Source: Arhodomonas aquaeolei DSM 8974
GTDB lineage: Bacteria; Pseudomonadota; Gammaproteobacteria; Nitrococcales; Nitrococcaceae
Assembly (NCBI RefSeq): GCF_000374645.1
Contig: NZ_KB894811.1
Coordinates: forward strand, 62,001 to 126,000
DNA: 64,000 bases
Reading direction: 5' to 3'
The notes beneath the pieces are model-generated. The model had not been told where the DNA came from, searched no databases, and saw only the letters and a program-made list of their open reading frames with translations. The first letter of the stretch is position 1. Each line of letters starts with the position of its first letter. Both the position numbers and the translations under genes were made by a program. Of the stretch, positions 35,190 to 43,082 are shown piece by piece.

Positions 35190-38100
35190 TGGGCCGGGAG
35201 ACAGGCATGGACTACAGCGTGCTCGGCTGGGTAAGCGATGAGCTCGACGCCACGCTGCAGCAGGCCGCGGAGGCGCTGGAGGAGTACGCGGAGCACGGCC
35301 GCGACGAGACCCGGCTGCAGTTCTGCGCCACGCACCTTCACCAGGTGCTGGGCATTCTCCGCATGCTCGAGCTCGACGATGCGGCCCTGTGCGCGGAGGA
35401 GATGGAGACGCTGGCAGGCGACCTGCTCGCCGGTGACGTGGCCGACGCCGGGCAGGCCCGCGAGGCCCTGATGGGGGCGATCCTCCAGCTCCGGCGCTAC
35501 CTCGAGCGCCTCACCGTCAGCGGTGCCGAGACCCGCTTCCCGCTGCTTTCGGTCATCAACGAGCTCCGCGGGGCCCACGGCCAGGCCGCAGTCACCGAGG
35601 CCGCCCTGTTCACGCCCGACCTTCGAGCCGTGGATGCACGCGAGGGCGGGCCGCCGCGGGATGGCGTGGATCGGCGCGCAGAGCGCGCCCCCCGTGCCCG
35701 CGCGCTCTTTCAGCGCGGGCTGGTGGCATGGTTGCGCGGTGATGTCGCGGACGGGATCAAGCGCATGGCGCGGGCCTTGTCCGGCATGGATGAGGCGGCC
35801 CCGGACGCGCACCTGGCGGCACCCTGGTGGGTCGGGCTTGCCCTGGTCGAGGCGCTGCGCGATGGCGGGTTGGACGGCAACGATGTCCGGATCCGCGGGT
35901 TGCTGTCGCGCCTGGAGCGTGAGTTCAAGCGTCTGGCCGATCTCGGCGCCGATGCGGGGCCGCGTGCCGATCTCGTGCGGGACATGCTCTACGTCCTGGC
36001 CGGTGTCGATGACCCGGGTACGCGGGGCCGCGCCGTCCAGCAGGTCTACGACCTCGAAGGCCTGCGCGGGCGTATCGCCCGGCTGCAGTCCGAGAGCGGA
36101 GAGGGAGTGGACATCGACGCCCTGCGCACGGTCGCCGCGGTGCTGCGCGAGGATGTCGCCGCGATCAAGGACAGCCTCGACCTGCACGTGCGTGCCGGCG
36201 ACGCGGATACCGAGCGCCTGCTCGAGGCCGCCGATGGCATGCGCCGCGTGAGCGATACCCTCGGCGTGCTCGGGCTGGAGAGCCAGCGCCGTGCCCTCGC
36301 CGAGCATGCGGAAACGCTGGTGAACGGCGACCCGGACGACGAGGGCATTATGGCGGTCGCCGAGGCCCTGCTGTCGGTCGAGGCCGCCCTGCGCCATTTC
36401 GCCGAGGGGCATGCCGACGACGCCGAGCCCGGCGAGGCGAGCGGTTTCCAGGCGGAGTACGAGTCCGTCCATGATCAGGCCCTCGAAGAGGCCAGGCGTG
36501 AGATGGCCCGGATCCGCGAGGCCATCGTCCGCGACCTCGAGGCCGGCCAGGGTGAGGAGGCGGAGGCGTCCCTCGCCGCCAGCTTCCATTCCCTGCAGGG
36601 CGTCGGCCGGTTTCTGTCGATGTCCCGGTTCAGTGAGCTCGTCGGGGACGCCGCGCGGGTCACCGCCGGCGTTCTCCGGACGCCGGGACCGGTGGACGAC
36701 ACCACCCTGGATGACATGGCCGACGCCATAACCAGTCTCGAGTACTATCTGGAAGCGGTGAGCGAGGGGCGACACGAGGTCGAGCCGATCCTGGACATGG
36801 CGGCGTCGGTGCTCGAGCGACTGGTGCCGATCTATGCCGTGGCCGAAGAGCCTGACGGGCCGGTGGAGGGCGGGGATACGGCGCCGGAAGAGGACGCTGG
36901 TGCGGACGGTGCTGCGCCGCCCGCGGATGAACAGCCCCTCCTCGATCTCGGAGACGCCGTGTTCGAGGGCGTGTCCGCGGACACGCCGGCGGAGGTGTCG
37001 GCGCCGGCGGAGCCGCCGCCGGAACTCGATTCCTCGCTGGAAACGGACGCCGAGGGGGCCGCGAATGCCGGTGCCGGCGGGGATCAGGCCGCGGCGCAGA
37101 GCGCCCCCGCGATCGATTTCGCGAGCAAGCGGGGGCGCGTCGACCATGACGTTCCCGTGCGTGCCGCGGAGCCGGATCCAGAGATCCTGGAGATCTTCAT
37201 GGAGGAGGTCGGGGAGGTCCTGGAGACGCTCAACGAGTGCTTCCCGGCCTGGCGCGGCAATCCGGACGACCGCGACTCACTCCTGACGACGCGGCGGATG
37301 TTCCATACCCTCAAGGGCAGTGGTCGCCTGGCCGGTGCGTTGCTCCTCGGCGAGCTGGCGTGGTCGGTGGAGAACCTTCTCAACCGTATTCTCGACGGCA
37401 GCCGTGACGCCACGTCGCCCGTATTCGATGTGGTCGACCAGGCCATCGGTCTCGTCCCGGGGATTGCCGAGGCCACGGCCCAGGAGGGCGATGGCCCCTT
37501 CGACGAGGCCCGCGCGCTCATGGCCCGGGCGGAAGCCCTTGTGGAGGGGCGGGACGCCGCGGCGGTGCCGGAGTCTCCGGCGGAGGCGGTCCCCGAATCC
37601 GTCGAAGAGGCCACAGAGCCCACGGGCGAAGCCGATGGGGAGGGCGCAGAGAGGTCTGCGGCGCCTGCCATCGATCCGACCCTCTACGAAATCTTCCGCA
37701 AAGAGACCGATGAGCACCTCTCGGAGGTCGCCTCGGCGGCCGATTCGTCCGCGGCGGCGCGGCCGACGGAGGCCCTGGTGCGCACGGTCCATACCCTGAC
37801 CGGGTCGGCCCGGATGGCGGGTGTCGACGACATCGCCAACATCGGCCGGGCCCTGGAAAACCTCGTCCGTTCGCGTCTCGGTGAGCACCGCTCTCTGGAT
37901 GATGACGACCGCAACCTGCTGCGACGCGGTGTGACGACCATCCGCGAGGTCCTGGTGAGCCTCGGCGAAGGGGAGGTCCCGCCGGAGGCGGGCGGGCTGA
38001 TCGACGAGATCGCCGAGCGGGGACGCGATACCGGGGACGGACCGTCGCTGGAGGAGATCAGCGATCGCGCCCGGGTGGTCTCCATGCCGTTCCCGGTGGC

Positions 38101-41100
38101 CCGGCCCGAACCCCGGGGCACCGCCATGCCCACGGATGCCGACGCGGCGCCTGCATATCCCGCCGCGCGCCCCGAGCCATGGGGTGCGGCGATGCCGCGG
38201 GGTCACGAGGAGGCGGTGACGCCGCCGGTCGCGGGCACCGATACCCTCCCGCCGGTTACCGATGCCCCCGACGTGCCCGAGGTCCCGGAGGTCCCGGAGG
38301 TCTCGGAGGTCTCGGAGGTCTCGGAGGTCTCGGAGGTCTCGGAGAGCGCGGAGAGCGCGGAGAGCGCGGAGAGCGCGGAGAGCGCGGAGAGCGCGGAGGA
38401 GACACCGCCGGCGGCCGACGAGCTGGATCCGGAGCTGGTCGGTATCTTCCTCGACGAGGCCGCGGACCTGCTTGCCGAGCTGGAGGCGGCCCTGGGGGGC
38501 TGGAACGACGCCGCCGACCCGCCGGCACGGCTGCACTCGGTGCAGCGTACACTCCACACCCTCAAGGGCGGTGCCCGGCTGGCCGGATTCAGGGCCATCG
38601 GCGACCTCTGCCATGCGACGGAGACGCTGGCCAGCGCCGCCGCCGCCGGGAATATCCCGGCCGACGATCGTTTCCTCGGTCTGCTGCGCAGTGCCGTCGA
38701 CGAGCTCGACGACCTGGTCGACCGGGCCGGCCATGGCGAACAGCCGCAGCCCGACCCGGACCTTGTCGAGCGCTTGCGCTCCCCCGGTGCTGCGGGGGCG
38801 ACCCCGGCGGATGCCGGTGACGATGACGCTACAGAGCTCCGGGATATCTTCCTGGAGGAGGCGGCGGAGCTGCTCGACGCCCTGGAACGCACCGCCGCGG
38901 CATGGCGGGCGGAGCCGGCCTCGGCCGAGCATCGTCAGGCACTGGCGCGGGCCCTGCACACCCTCAAGGGCGGTGCCCGGACCACGGGCATGACCGCCGT
39001 CGCCGATCTCGCCCACGACCTGGAGACGCTGGTGCGCTCGGCGGGTGAGGAGCCTGACGACGCGCACCAGGACCTGCTCGAGACCGGCCTTGAGACGTTG
39101 CTCGCCCAGCGCGACGCCGTCGCCGCCGGGCAGACGCCCGAGGATGCCACGGTGGTCCGTGAGCAGATCGCCGGCTACCGGGGCGACAGCGCCGAGGGCG
39201 GGGACGAGTCGGACTCCTTGGCCGGCGAGAGCGGTGAGGCCGTGCCAGCCGCGGAGTCCGGAACGGCCCCCGCCGAGGCCCCGCAGCGCCCCGCCGCGGC
39301 ACCGGCGACGCGCAGCGACGTCGTCCGCGTGAGCGCCGAGGTGCTCGACGAGCTGGTCAACCATGCCGGCGAGGTGAATATCTATCGGGCGCGGCTGGAC
39401 CAGCAGGCCGGTGCGGTGAATTTCAACCTCCAGGAGCTGGAGCAGACCGTCACCCGGCTGCGCGAGCAGCTGCGCTCGCTGGAGATAGAGACCGAGAGCC
39501 ACATCCGCTTCGGCTTCGAACGCGATGCCGGTCCCGCGCAGCCCACGGGCGACAGCGAGGCCCCGCCGGAGGCGGGCGGACCGGAGGAGGCCCCCGGTGA
39601 GACCGCGAACGACGGCGGAGCCGATTTCGATCCGCTGGAGCTGGACCGCTTCAGCCGCATGCAGGAGCTCTCCCGGGCCCTGTCCGAGAGCGTCAACGAC
39701 CTCTCCAGCATCCAGACCACGCTGCAGACCCTCAACCGCGAGAGCGAGACCCTGCTGCTTCAGCAGTCCCGGGTGAACACCGAGCTCCAGGACGGGCTGA
39801 TGCGCACGCGCATGGTGCCGTTCGTCAACCTCGTGCCCCGGCTACGGCGGATCGTGCGTCAGGCAGGCCGGGAGCTCGGTCGCCAGGTGGAGCTGCAGGT
39901 CCGTGGCGGTGAGGGCGAGATGGACCGGAGCGTGCTCGAGCGTATGGTCCCGCCGCTGGAGCACATGCTGCGCAACGCGGTGGCCCATGGCATCGAGCCG
40001 CCGGAGCAGCGCCGCCGGGAGGGCAAGCCCGAGGCCGGGACGATCACCATCGAGGTCGCCCGCGAGGGCGCGGACGTGGTGCTGTGGCTCGGCGACGACG
40101 GTGGCGGCATGAATCTGGAGGCGATCTCCCGCCGGGCCGTCGAGAAGGGCCTTATGACCGAGGGCGCCGCGCTGACCCAGCGGGAGATCATGCAGTTCGT
40201 GCTGGAGCCGGGCTTCAGCACCGCCTCGCGGGTCACCCAGGTGGCCGGCCGCGGTGTCGGGCTGGATGTCGCCAACGCGGAGATCCGCCAGCTCGGTGGG
40301 AGCCTGGAGATCGACTCGCGCGAGGGCGAGGGTACCCGCTTCACCGTACGCCTGCCGTTCACGCTGGCGCTCAACCAGGGGCTGCTCTGCCAGGTTGGTG
40401 ATGAGACATACGCCATCCCGCTGTCGAGCATCGTCGGCGTGGTTCGTGCCGAGCGCTCCTTCCTCGCCGGTGCCCTCGCGAGCGACGAGCCCGTTTACTA
40501 CGAGTACGCCGGCGCCCAATACGAGGTGGTGAGTCTCGGGGGGCTGCTCGGCGCCGGCACCGGCGTACCCGATGAGGGCCGTGCGCTAGCCCCGCTGGTG
40601 CTGGTGCGTGCCGGCGAGCACGCCGTGGCGCTGCAGGTGGACACCCTGCTCGGTAGTCGCGACATCGTGGTCAAATCCCCGGGACCGCAGGTGAGCACCA
40701 TCCCGGGCATCTTCGGTGCGACCATACTTGCCGACGGACGCGTGGTGCTGATCCTCGATGTCGGTGCGCTGATGCGCTACCGCGGCCGGTTCCTGGAGGG
40801 CGAGACCCAGCGCTCCGCACCCGCACCCCGTCGCGAGCGGGCGCTGGTCATGGTGGTTGATGACTCGATTACCATGCGCAAGGTCGCCACGAGGCTGCTC
40901 GAGCGCAACGGTATGGAGGTGATAACCGCCAAGGACGGTCTGGATGCCGTCGCCCGGCTGCAGGAGCAGACGCCGGACGCGGTGCTGCTGGACATCGAGA
41001 TGCCGCGTATGGACGGCTACGAGTTCGCTGCGCACATGCGCAACCAGCCCGAAACGCGGGAGACACCGATCATCATGATCACCTCCCGCACCGGCGAGAA

Positions 41101-41218
41101 ACACCGCCAGCGTGCCATGGACACCGGCGTTGATCGCTACCTGGGCAAGCCCTATCAGGAGACGGAACTGCTCGAGGCGCTCCAGGAGCTGCTGGAGACC
41201 GGGCGTGCCCCCGTGTGA
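35189..41218 (+). CDS. chpA: Hybrid chemotaxis histidine kinase ChpA (PilL)
   Basis: About 2009 residues. N-terminal helical modules include a degenerate Hpt (HSLQGVG, His about 467). Four clear Hpt domains follow, with His at about 706 (HTLKGS), 868 (HTLTGS), 1123 and 1257 (both HTLKGG). A Ser/Glu-rich repeat linker (about 1030-1072) separates Hpt 2 and 3. The C-terminal half has the dimerisation region, a CheA-type ATPase (HMLRNAVAHGIE, GDDGGGMN, GRGVGLDV), a CheW domain, and a receiver with phospho-acceptor Asp near 1935 (VLLDIEMPRMDGYE). It receives PilJ signals and phosphorylates PilG/PilH. Hpt 2 has Thr where Lys is usual. Confidence 0.96.
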   Translation: MGRETGMDYSVLGWVSDELDATLQQAAEALEEYAEHGRDETRLQFCATHLHQVLGILRMLELDDAALCAEEMETLAGDLLAGDVADAGQAREALMGAILQLRRYLERLTVSGAETRFPLLSVINELRGAHGQAAVTEAALFTPDLRAVDAREGGPPRDGVDRRAERAPRARALFQRGLVAWLRGDVADGIKRMARALSGMDEAAPDAHLAAPWWVGLALVEALRDGGLDGNDVRIRGLLSRLEREFKRLADLGADAGPRADLVRDMLYVLAGVDDPGTRGRAVQQVYDLEGLRGRIARLQSESGEGVDIDALRTVAAVLREDVAAIKDSLDLHVRAGDADTERLLEAADGMRRVSDTLGVLGLESQRRALAEHAETLVNGDPDDEGIMAVAEALLSVEAALRHFAEGHADDAEPGEASGFQAEYESVHDQALEEARREMARIREAIVRDLEAGQGEEAEASLAASFHSLQGVGRFLSMSRFSELVGDAARVTAGVLRTPGPVDDTTLDDMADAITSLEYYLEAVSEGRHEVEPILDMAASVLERLVPIYAVAEEPDGPVEGGDTAPEEDAGADGAAPPADEQPLLDLGDAVFEGVSADTPAEVSAPAEPPPELDSSLETDAEGAANAGAGGDQAAAQSAPAIDFASKRGRVDHDVPVRAAEPDPEILEIFMEEVGEVLETLNECFPAWRGNPDDRDSLLTTRRMFHTLKGSGRLAGALLLGELAWSVENLLNRILDGSRDATSPVFDVVDQAIGLVPGIAEATAQEGDGPFDEARALMARAEALVEGRDAAAVPESPAEAVPESVEEATEPTGEADGEGAERSAAPAIDPTLYEIFRKETDEHLSEVASAADSSAAARPTEALVRTVHTLTGSARMAGVDDIANIGRALENLVRSRLGEHRSLDDDDRNLLRRGVTTIREVLVSLGEGEVPPEAGGLIDEIAERGRDTGDGPSLEEISDRARVVSMPFPVARPEPRGTAMPTDADAAPAYPAARPEPWGAAMPRGHEEAVTPPVAGTDTLPPVTDAPDVPEVPEVPEVSEVSEVSEVSEVSESAESAESAESAESAESAEETPPAADELDPELVGIFLDEAADLLAELEAALGGWNDAADPPARLHSVQRTLHTLKGGARLAGFRAIGDLCHATETLASAAAAGNIPADDRFLGLLRSAVDELDDLVDRAGHGEQPQPDPDLVERLRSPGAAGATPADAGDDDATELRDIFLEEAAELLDALERTAAAWRAEPASAEHRQALARALHTLKGGARTTGMTAVADLAHDLETLVRSAGEEPDDAHQDLLETGLETLLAQRDAVAAGQTPEDATVVREQIAGYRGDSAEGGDESDSLAGESGEAVPAAESGTAPAEAPQRPAAAPATRSDVVRVSAEVLDELVNHAGEVNIYRARLDQQAGAVNFNLQELEQTVTRLREQLRSLEIETESHIRFGFERDAGPAQPTGDSEAPPEAGGPEEAPGETANDGGADFDPLELDRFSRMQELSRALSESVNDLSSIQTTLQTLNRESETLLLQQSRVNTELQDGLMRTRMVPFVNLVPRLRRIVRQAGRELGRQVELQVRGGEGEMDRSVLERMVPPLEHMLRNAVAHGIEPPEQRRREGKPEAGTITIEVAREGADVVLWLGDDGGGMNLEAISRRAVEKGLMTEGAALTQREIMQFVLEPGFSTASRVTQVAGRGVGLDVANAEIRQLGGSLEIDSREGEGTRFTVRLPFTLALNQGLLCQVGDETYAIPLSSIVGVVRAERSFLAGALASDEPVYYEYAGAQYEVVSLGGLLGAGTGVPDEGRALAPLVLVRAGEHAVALQVDTLLGSRDIVVKSPGPQVSTIPGIFGATILADGRVVLILDVGALMRYRGRFLEGETQRSAPAPRRERALVMVVDDSITMRKVATRLLERNGMEVITAKDGLDAVARLQEQTPDAVLLDIEMPRMDGYEFAAHMRNQPETRETPIIMITSRTGEKHRQRAMDTGVDRYLGKPYQETELLEALQELLETGRAPV
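38281..38397 (+). repeat. Tandem 9-bp repeats inside chpA
   Basis: Two copies of GGTCCCGGA and five of GGTCTCGGA (38281-38343) are followed directly by six perfect copies of GAGCGCGGA (38344-38397). They encode VPE, then VSE, then SAE tripeptides in a flexible acidic linker between Hpt domains 2 and 3. Unit length is a multiple of three, so copy-number change would alter linker length without breaking the frame. Confidence 0.95.
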
Positions 41219-42149
41219 CGCAGCGATCGGCGTGATTGCCGTCGGCGAGCGCCGCCGGTGCCTGTGCCGCGGTCTCGAGGCCCGGGGGCTGGCTCCGGTC
41301 TACGGCGTCGGCCTCGACACGGCGGCCGGCGGCATTGGGCTCGATGGGGTCGGCTGCCTGGTGGTGGACCTGGCCCATGTCGGTGACGAACCTGCCCCGG
41401 TGCTGGATGCCCTGCTCGCGGCGTGGGCGGGTGGCATCGTGTTCGCCGACGCATCGCGCCTGGACGAGCGCGAGCTCGGGCGGATCGCGGTGAAGGTGCG
41501 TGGCTATATGCACCCGGCCGCGGCGCCGCAGCAGGGACCGGCACCGGTGGTCGTGCTGGCGGCCTCCAGCGGCGGACCGCCGGCGTTGCGGCGGTTCTTC
41601 GCCGCACTACAGGGGCCACCGCCGGCGACCCTGGTGGTCGCCCAGCATATCGGTGGGGGGTTCACCACCGAGCTCGCCCGCCAGCTTGGCCGGGTGGCCG
41701 GTTTTCCCGTTGCCGAGGCCCGGCCCGGCGACGCGCTTACGGCGGGCCGGGCATGGGTCTGCCCGGTGGATCGCGCGTTCGTGCTCGACCAGTCAGGGCG
41801 GCTGACGGAGGCAGGCGACGCAGCCCCGCCGTCGCGTGTGCTGCTTCGGCCCTGCATCGATGACGTCGCGACGGAGGTCGCCGTGCGCTTCGGCGCCGAT
41901 ACGGCGATGATCGTATTCACGGGCATGGGAGAAGACGGCGCCGAAGGCGCGCGGGCGATAGATGCCGTCGGCGGTTCGGTGTGGGCCCAGAGCGTGGACA
42001 GCGCAGTCGTCGCCAGCATGCCGGATGCCGCGGCCGCAAGGGTGAGGGTACGTGGGCGCGCGACGCCGGAGGGGTTGGCCTCGGCGCTGACGGAGTGGCT
42101 CGCCGGGGCGGTCCCGGCAGTCGGACTGGAACACGAGGGATCGGGCTGA
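41205..42149 (+). CDS. chpB: CheB-type methylesterase ChpB
   Basis: 314 residues from GTG 41205, overlapping chpA by 14 bp. The C-terminal CheB catalytic domain is intact: nucleophile Ser in LAASSGGPPALRRFF, His in VVAQHIGGGFTTELA, and Asp in IVFTGMGEDGAEGARAI. The N-terminal ~100 residues take the place of a receiver but lack the phospho-acceptor Asp context and Lys, so the enzyme is probably not controlled by phosphorylation. It demethylates PilJ, opposing PilK. Confidence 0.9.
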   Translation: MPPCDAAIGVIAVGERRRCLCRGLEARGLAPVYGVGLDTAAGGIGLDGVGCLVVDLAHVGDEPAPVLDALLAAWAGGIVFADASRLDERELGRIAVKVRGYMHPAAAPQQGPAPVVVLAASSGGPPALRRFFAALQGPPPATLVVAQHIGGGFTTELARQLGRVAGFPVAEARPGDALTAGRAWVCPVDRAFVLDQSGRLTEAGDAAPPSRVLLRPCIDDVATEVAVRFGADTAMIVFTGMGEDGAEGARAIDAVGGSVWAQSVDSAVVASMPDAAAARVRVRGRATPEGLASALTEWLAGAVPAVGLEHEGSG

Positions 42150-42153
42150 ATTT

Positions 42154-42612
42154 ATGGCGGAGTCACAGAGCATTCGCTGTCTCGTCGTCCCCGTCGGGGG
42201 CGTCCAGTGGCTGGTGCCGGCCGCAGTGGTGGCCGAGGTCACGGATCCGGGGACCGCGGTCCCTGAAGGGGGACATGACCGTCTCGCCGGCTTCGCCGAC
42301 TGGCGCGGCCGCCGAATCCCGCTCATGCGCCCGGACGACGACACGCCAGCGACCCATGGCGGTTCTCGGTTGCTCGTGCTCAAGGCCCTGTCCGGTACCT
42401 TGCCCGTTAGCCACTATGGTGTCGTCACCCAGGGGATCCCGCACATAGCGAGCGTCACCATGGACACCCTGGCACCGGGTGACGCCGGGGTGGATGACGA
42501 GCGCTTCATCCCCGTGCTCGCCGCCGGCGAGTCCGCGCTGCTGCCCCGTCTGGACGCCCTGGAGCCGGAGCTCGCGTCGGCCCTGGCGGCGGCCGGCGGC
42601 GTGAACCCCTAG
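42154..42612 (+). CDS. chpC: CheW-like adaptor ChpC
   Basis: 152 residues with a reduced CheW domain: IRCLVVPVGGVQWLVPAAVVAEV, LAGFADWRGRRIPLMRP and LLVLKALSGTLPVSHYGVVTQG. ChpC is a second adaptor thought to bring other receptors to ChpA. ATG 42154 lies 4 bp after the chpB stop. It ends the operon. Confidence 0.85.
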   Translation: MAESQSIRCLVVPVGGVQWLVPAAVVAEVTDPGTAVPEGGHDRLAGFADWRGRRIPLMRPDDDTPATHGGSRLLVLKALSGTLPVSHYGVVTQGIPHIASVTMDTLAPGDAGVDDERFIPVLAAGESALLPRLDALEPELASALAAAGGVNP

Positions 42613-43082
42613 GGCCCGTTGCCGAGGGCGGGTATAGCTTGGTTGCTCCTGGCAACCGACAGCGGCGGTGGTCTCGCCCGGTGTGCCCCGGGGCGGCGGG
42701 CGTCCGCAGGGTGCTTGTCGGCAGCGCGAGGGTGTCGCACGCTCCCGGTGCCCGATCCACACGAACGGCCGGTACCGACCGCTTCCGCGGGCTGACGGCT
42801 CCCCGCAATCGCCGTCCTCTTCCGGGCCATCGGTGGCTGCTTTCCGGCAACCGGCCTACGGCGGGAACGGTCTGACTCTGCGTGACTCGTGCCGGAACGC
42901 GCCCGACACCCTTTTGAGGGATGGGGCCGGGCGGTGTGGCATGTTTTTGGTGCCCCGGTTGTCCGCGTTGGGGTGTTCGCCAGGCCCTTTCCAGCACATC
43001 GTTTCCTGGCCGCCCATCCTGAACCGAGGCCGGTATACGCGCCGGGCCCGCGGTACCGCGTGCGGCCCTGGGCCGGTATGGT
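42613..43082. other. 470-bp non-coding region between chp operon and T6SS
   Basis: No frame here shows family similarity, a good ribosome site or balanced codon use. It joins the plus-strand chpC end to the minus-strand tssH end, so it should only need terminators. A short hairpin lies near the chpC side (42641-42657). It is longer than a convergent spacer usually is in this window and may be a scar of the T6SS insertion or a decayed gene. Confidence 0.6.
42641..42657. terminator. Hairpin downstream of chpC
   Basis: GGTTGC-TCCTG-GCAACC forms a perfect 6-bp stem 28 bp after the chpC stop, placed where the chp transcript should end. There is no U-run after it, so terminator activity is doubtful. 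Confidence 0.25.

Noticed and set aside
35021-39502. Two long minus-strand open frames opposite pilK/chpA
   Set aside because: Antisense to a multi-domain kinase with clear motifs. Their sequences are Arg/Gly/His-rich reversals without recognisable domains.
42936-42960. Sigma-54-like TGGCATGTTTTTGGTGC
   Set aside because: The GG and GC dinucleotides are 12 bases apart instead of the required 10, and no gene starts downstream in a sensible position.
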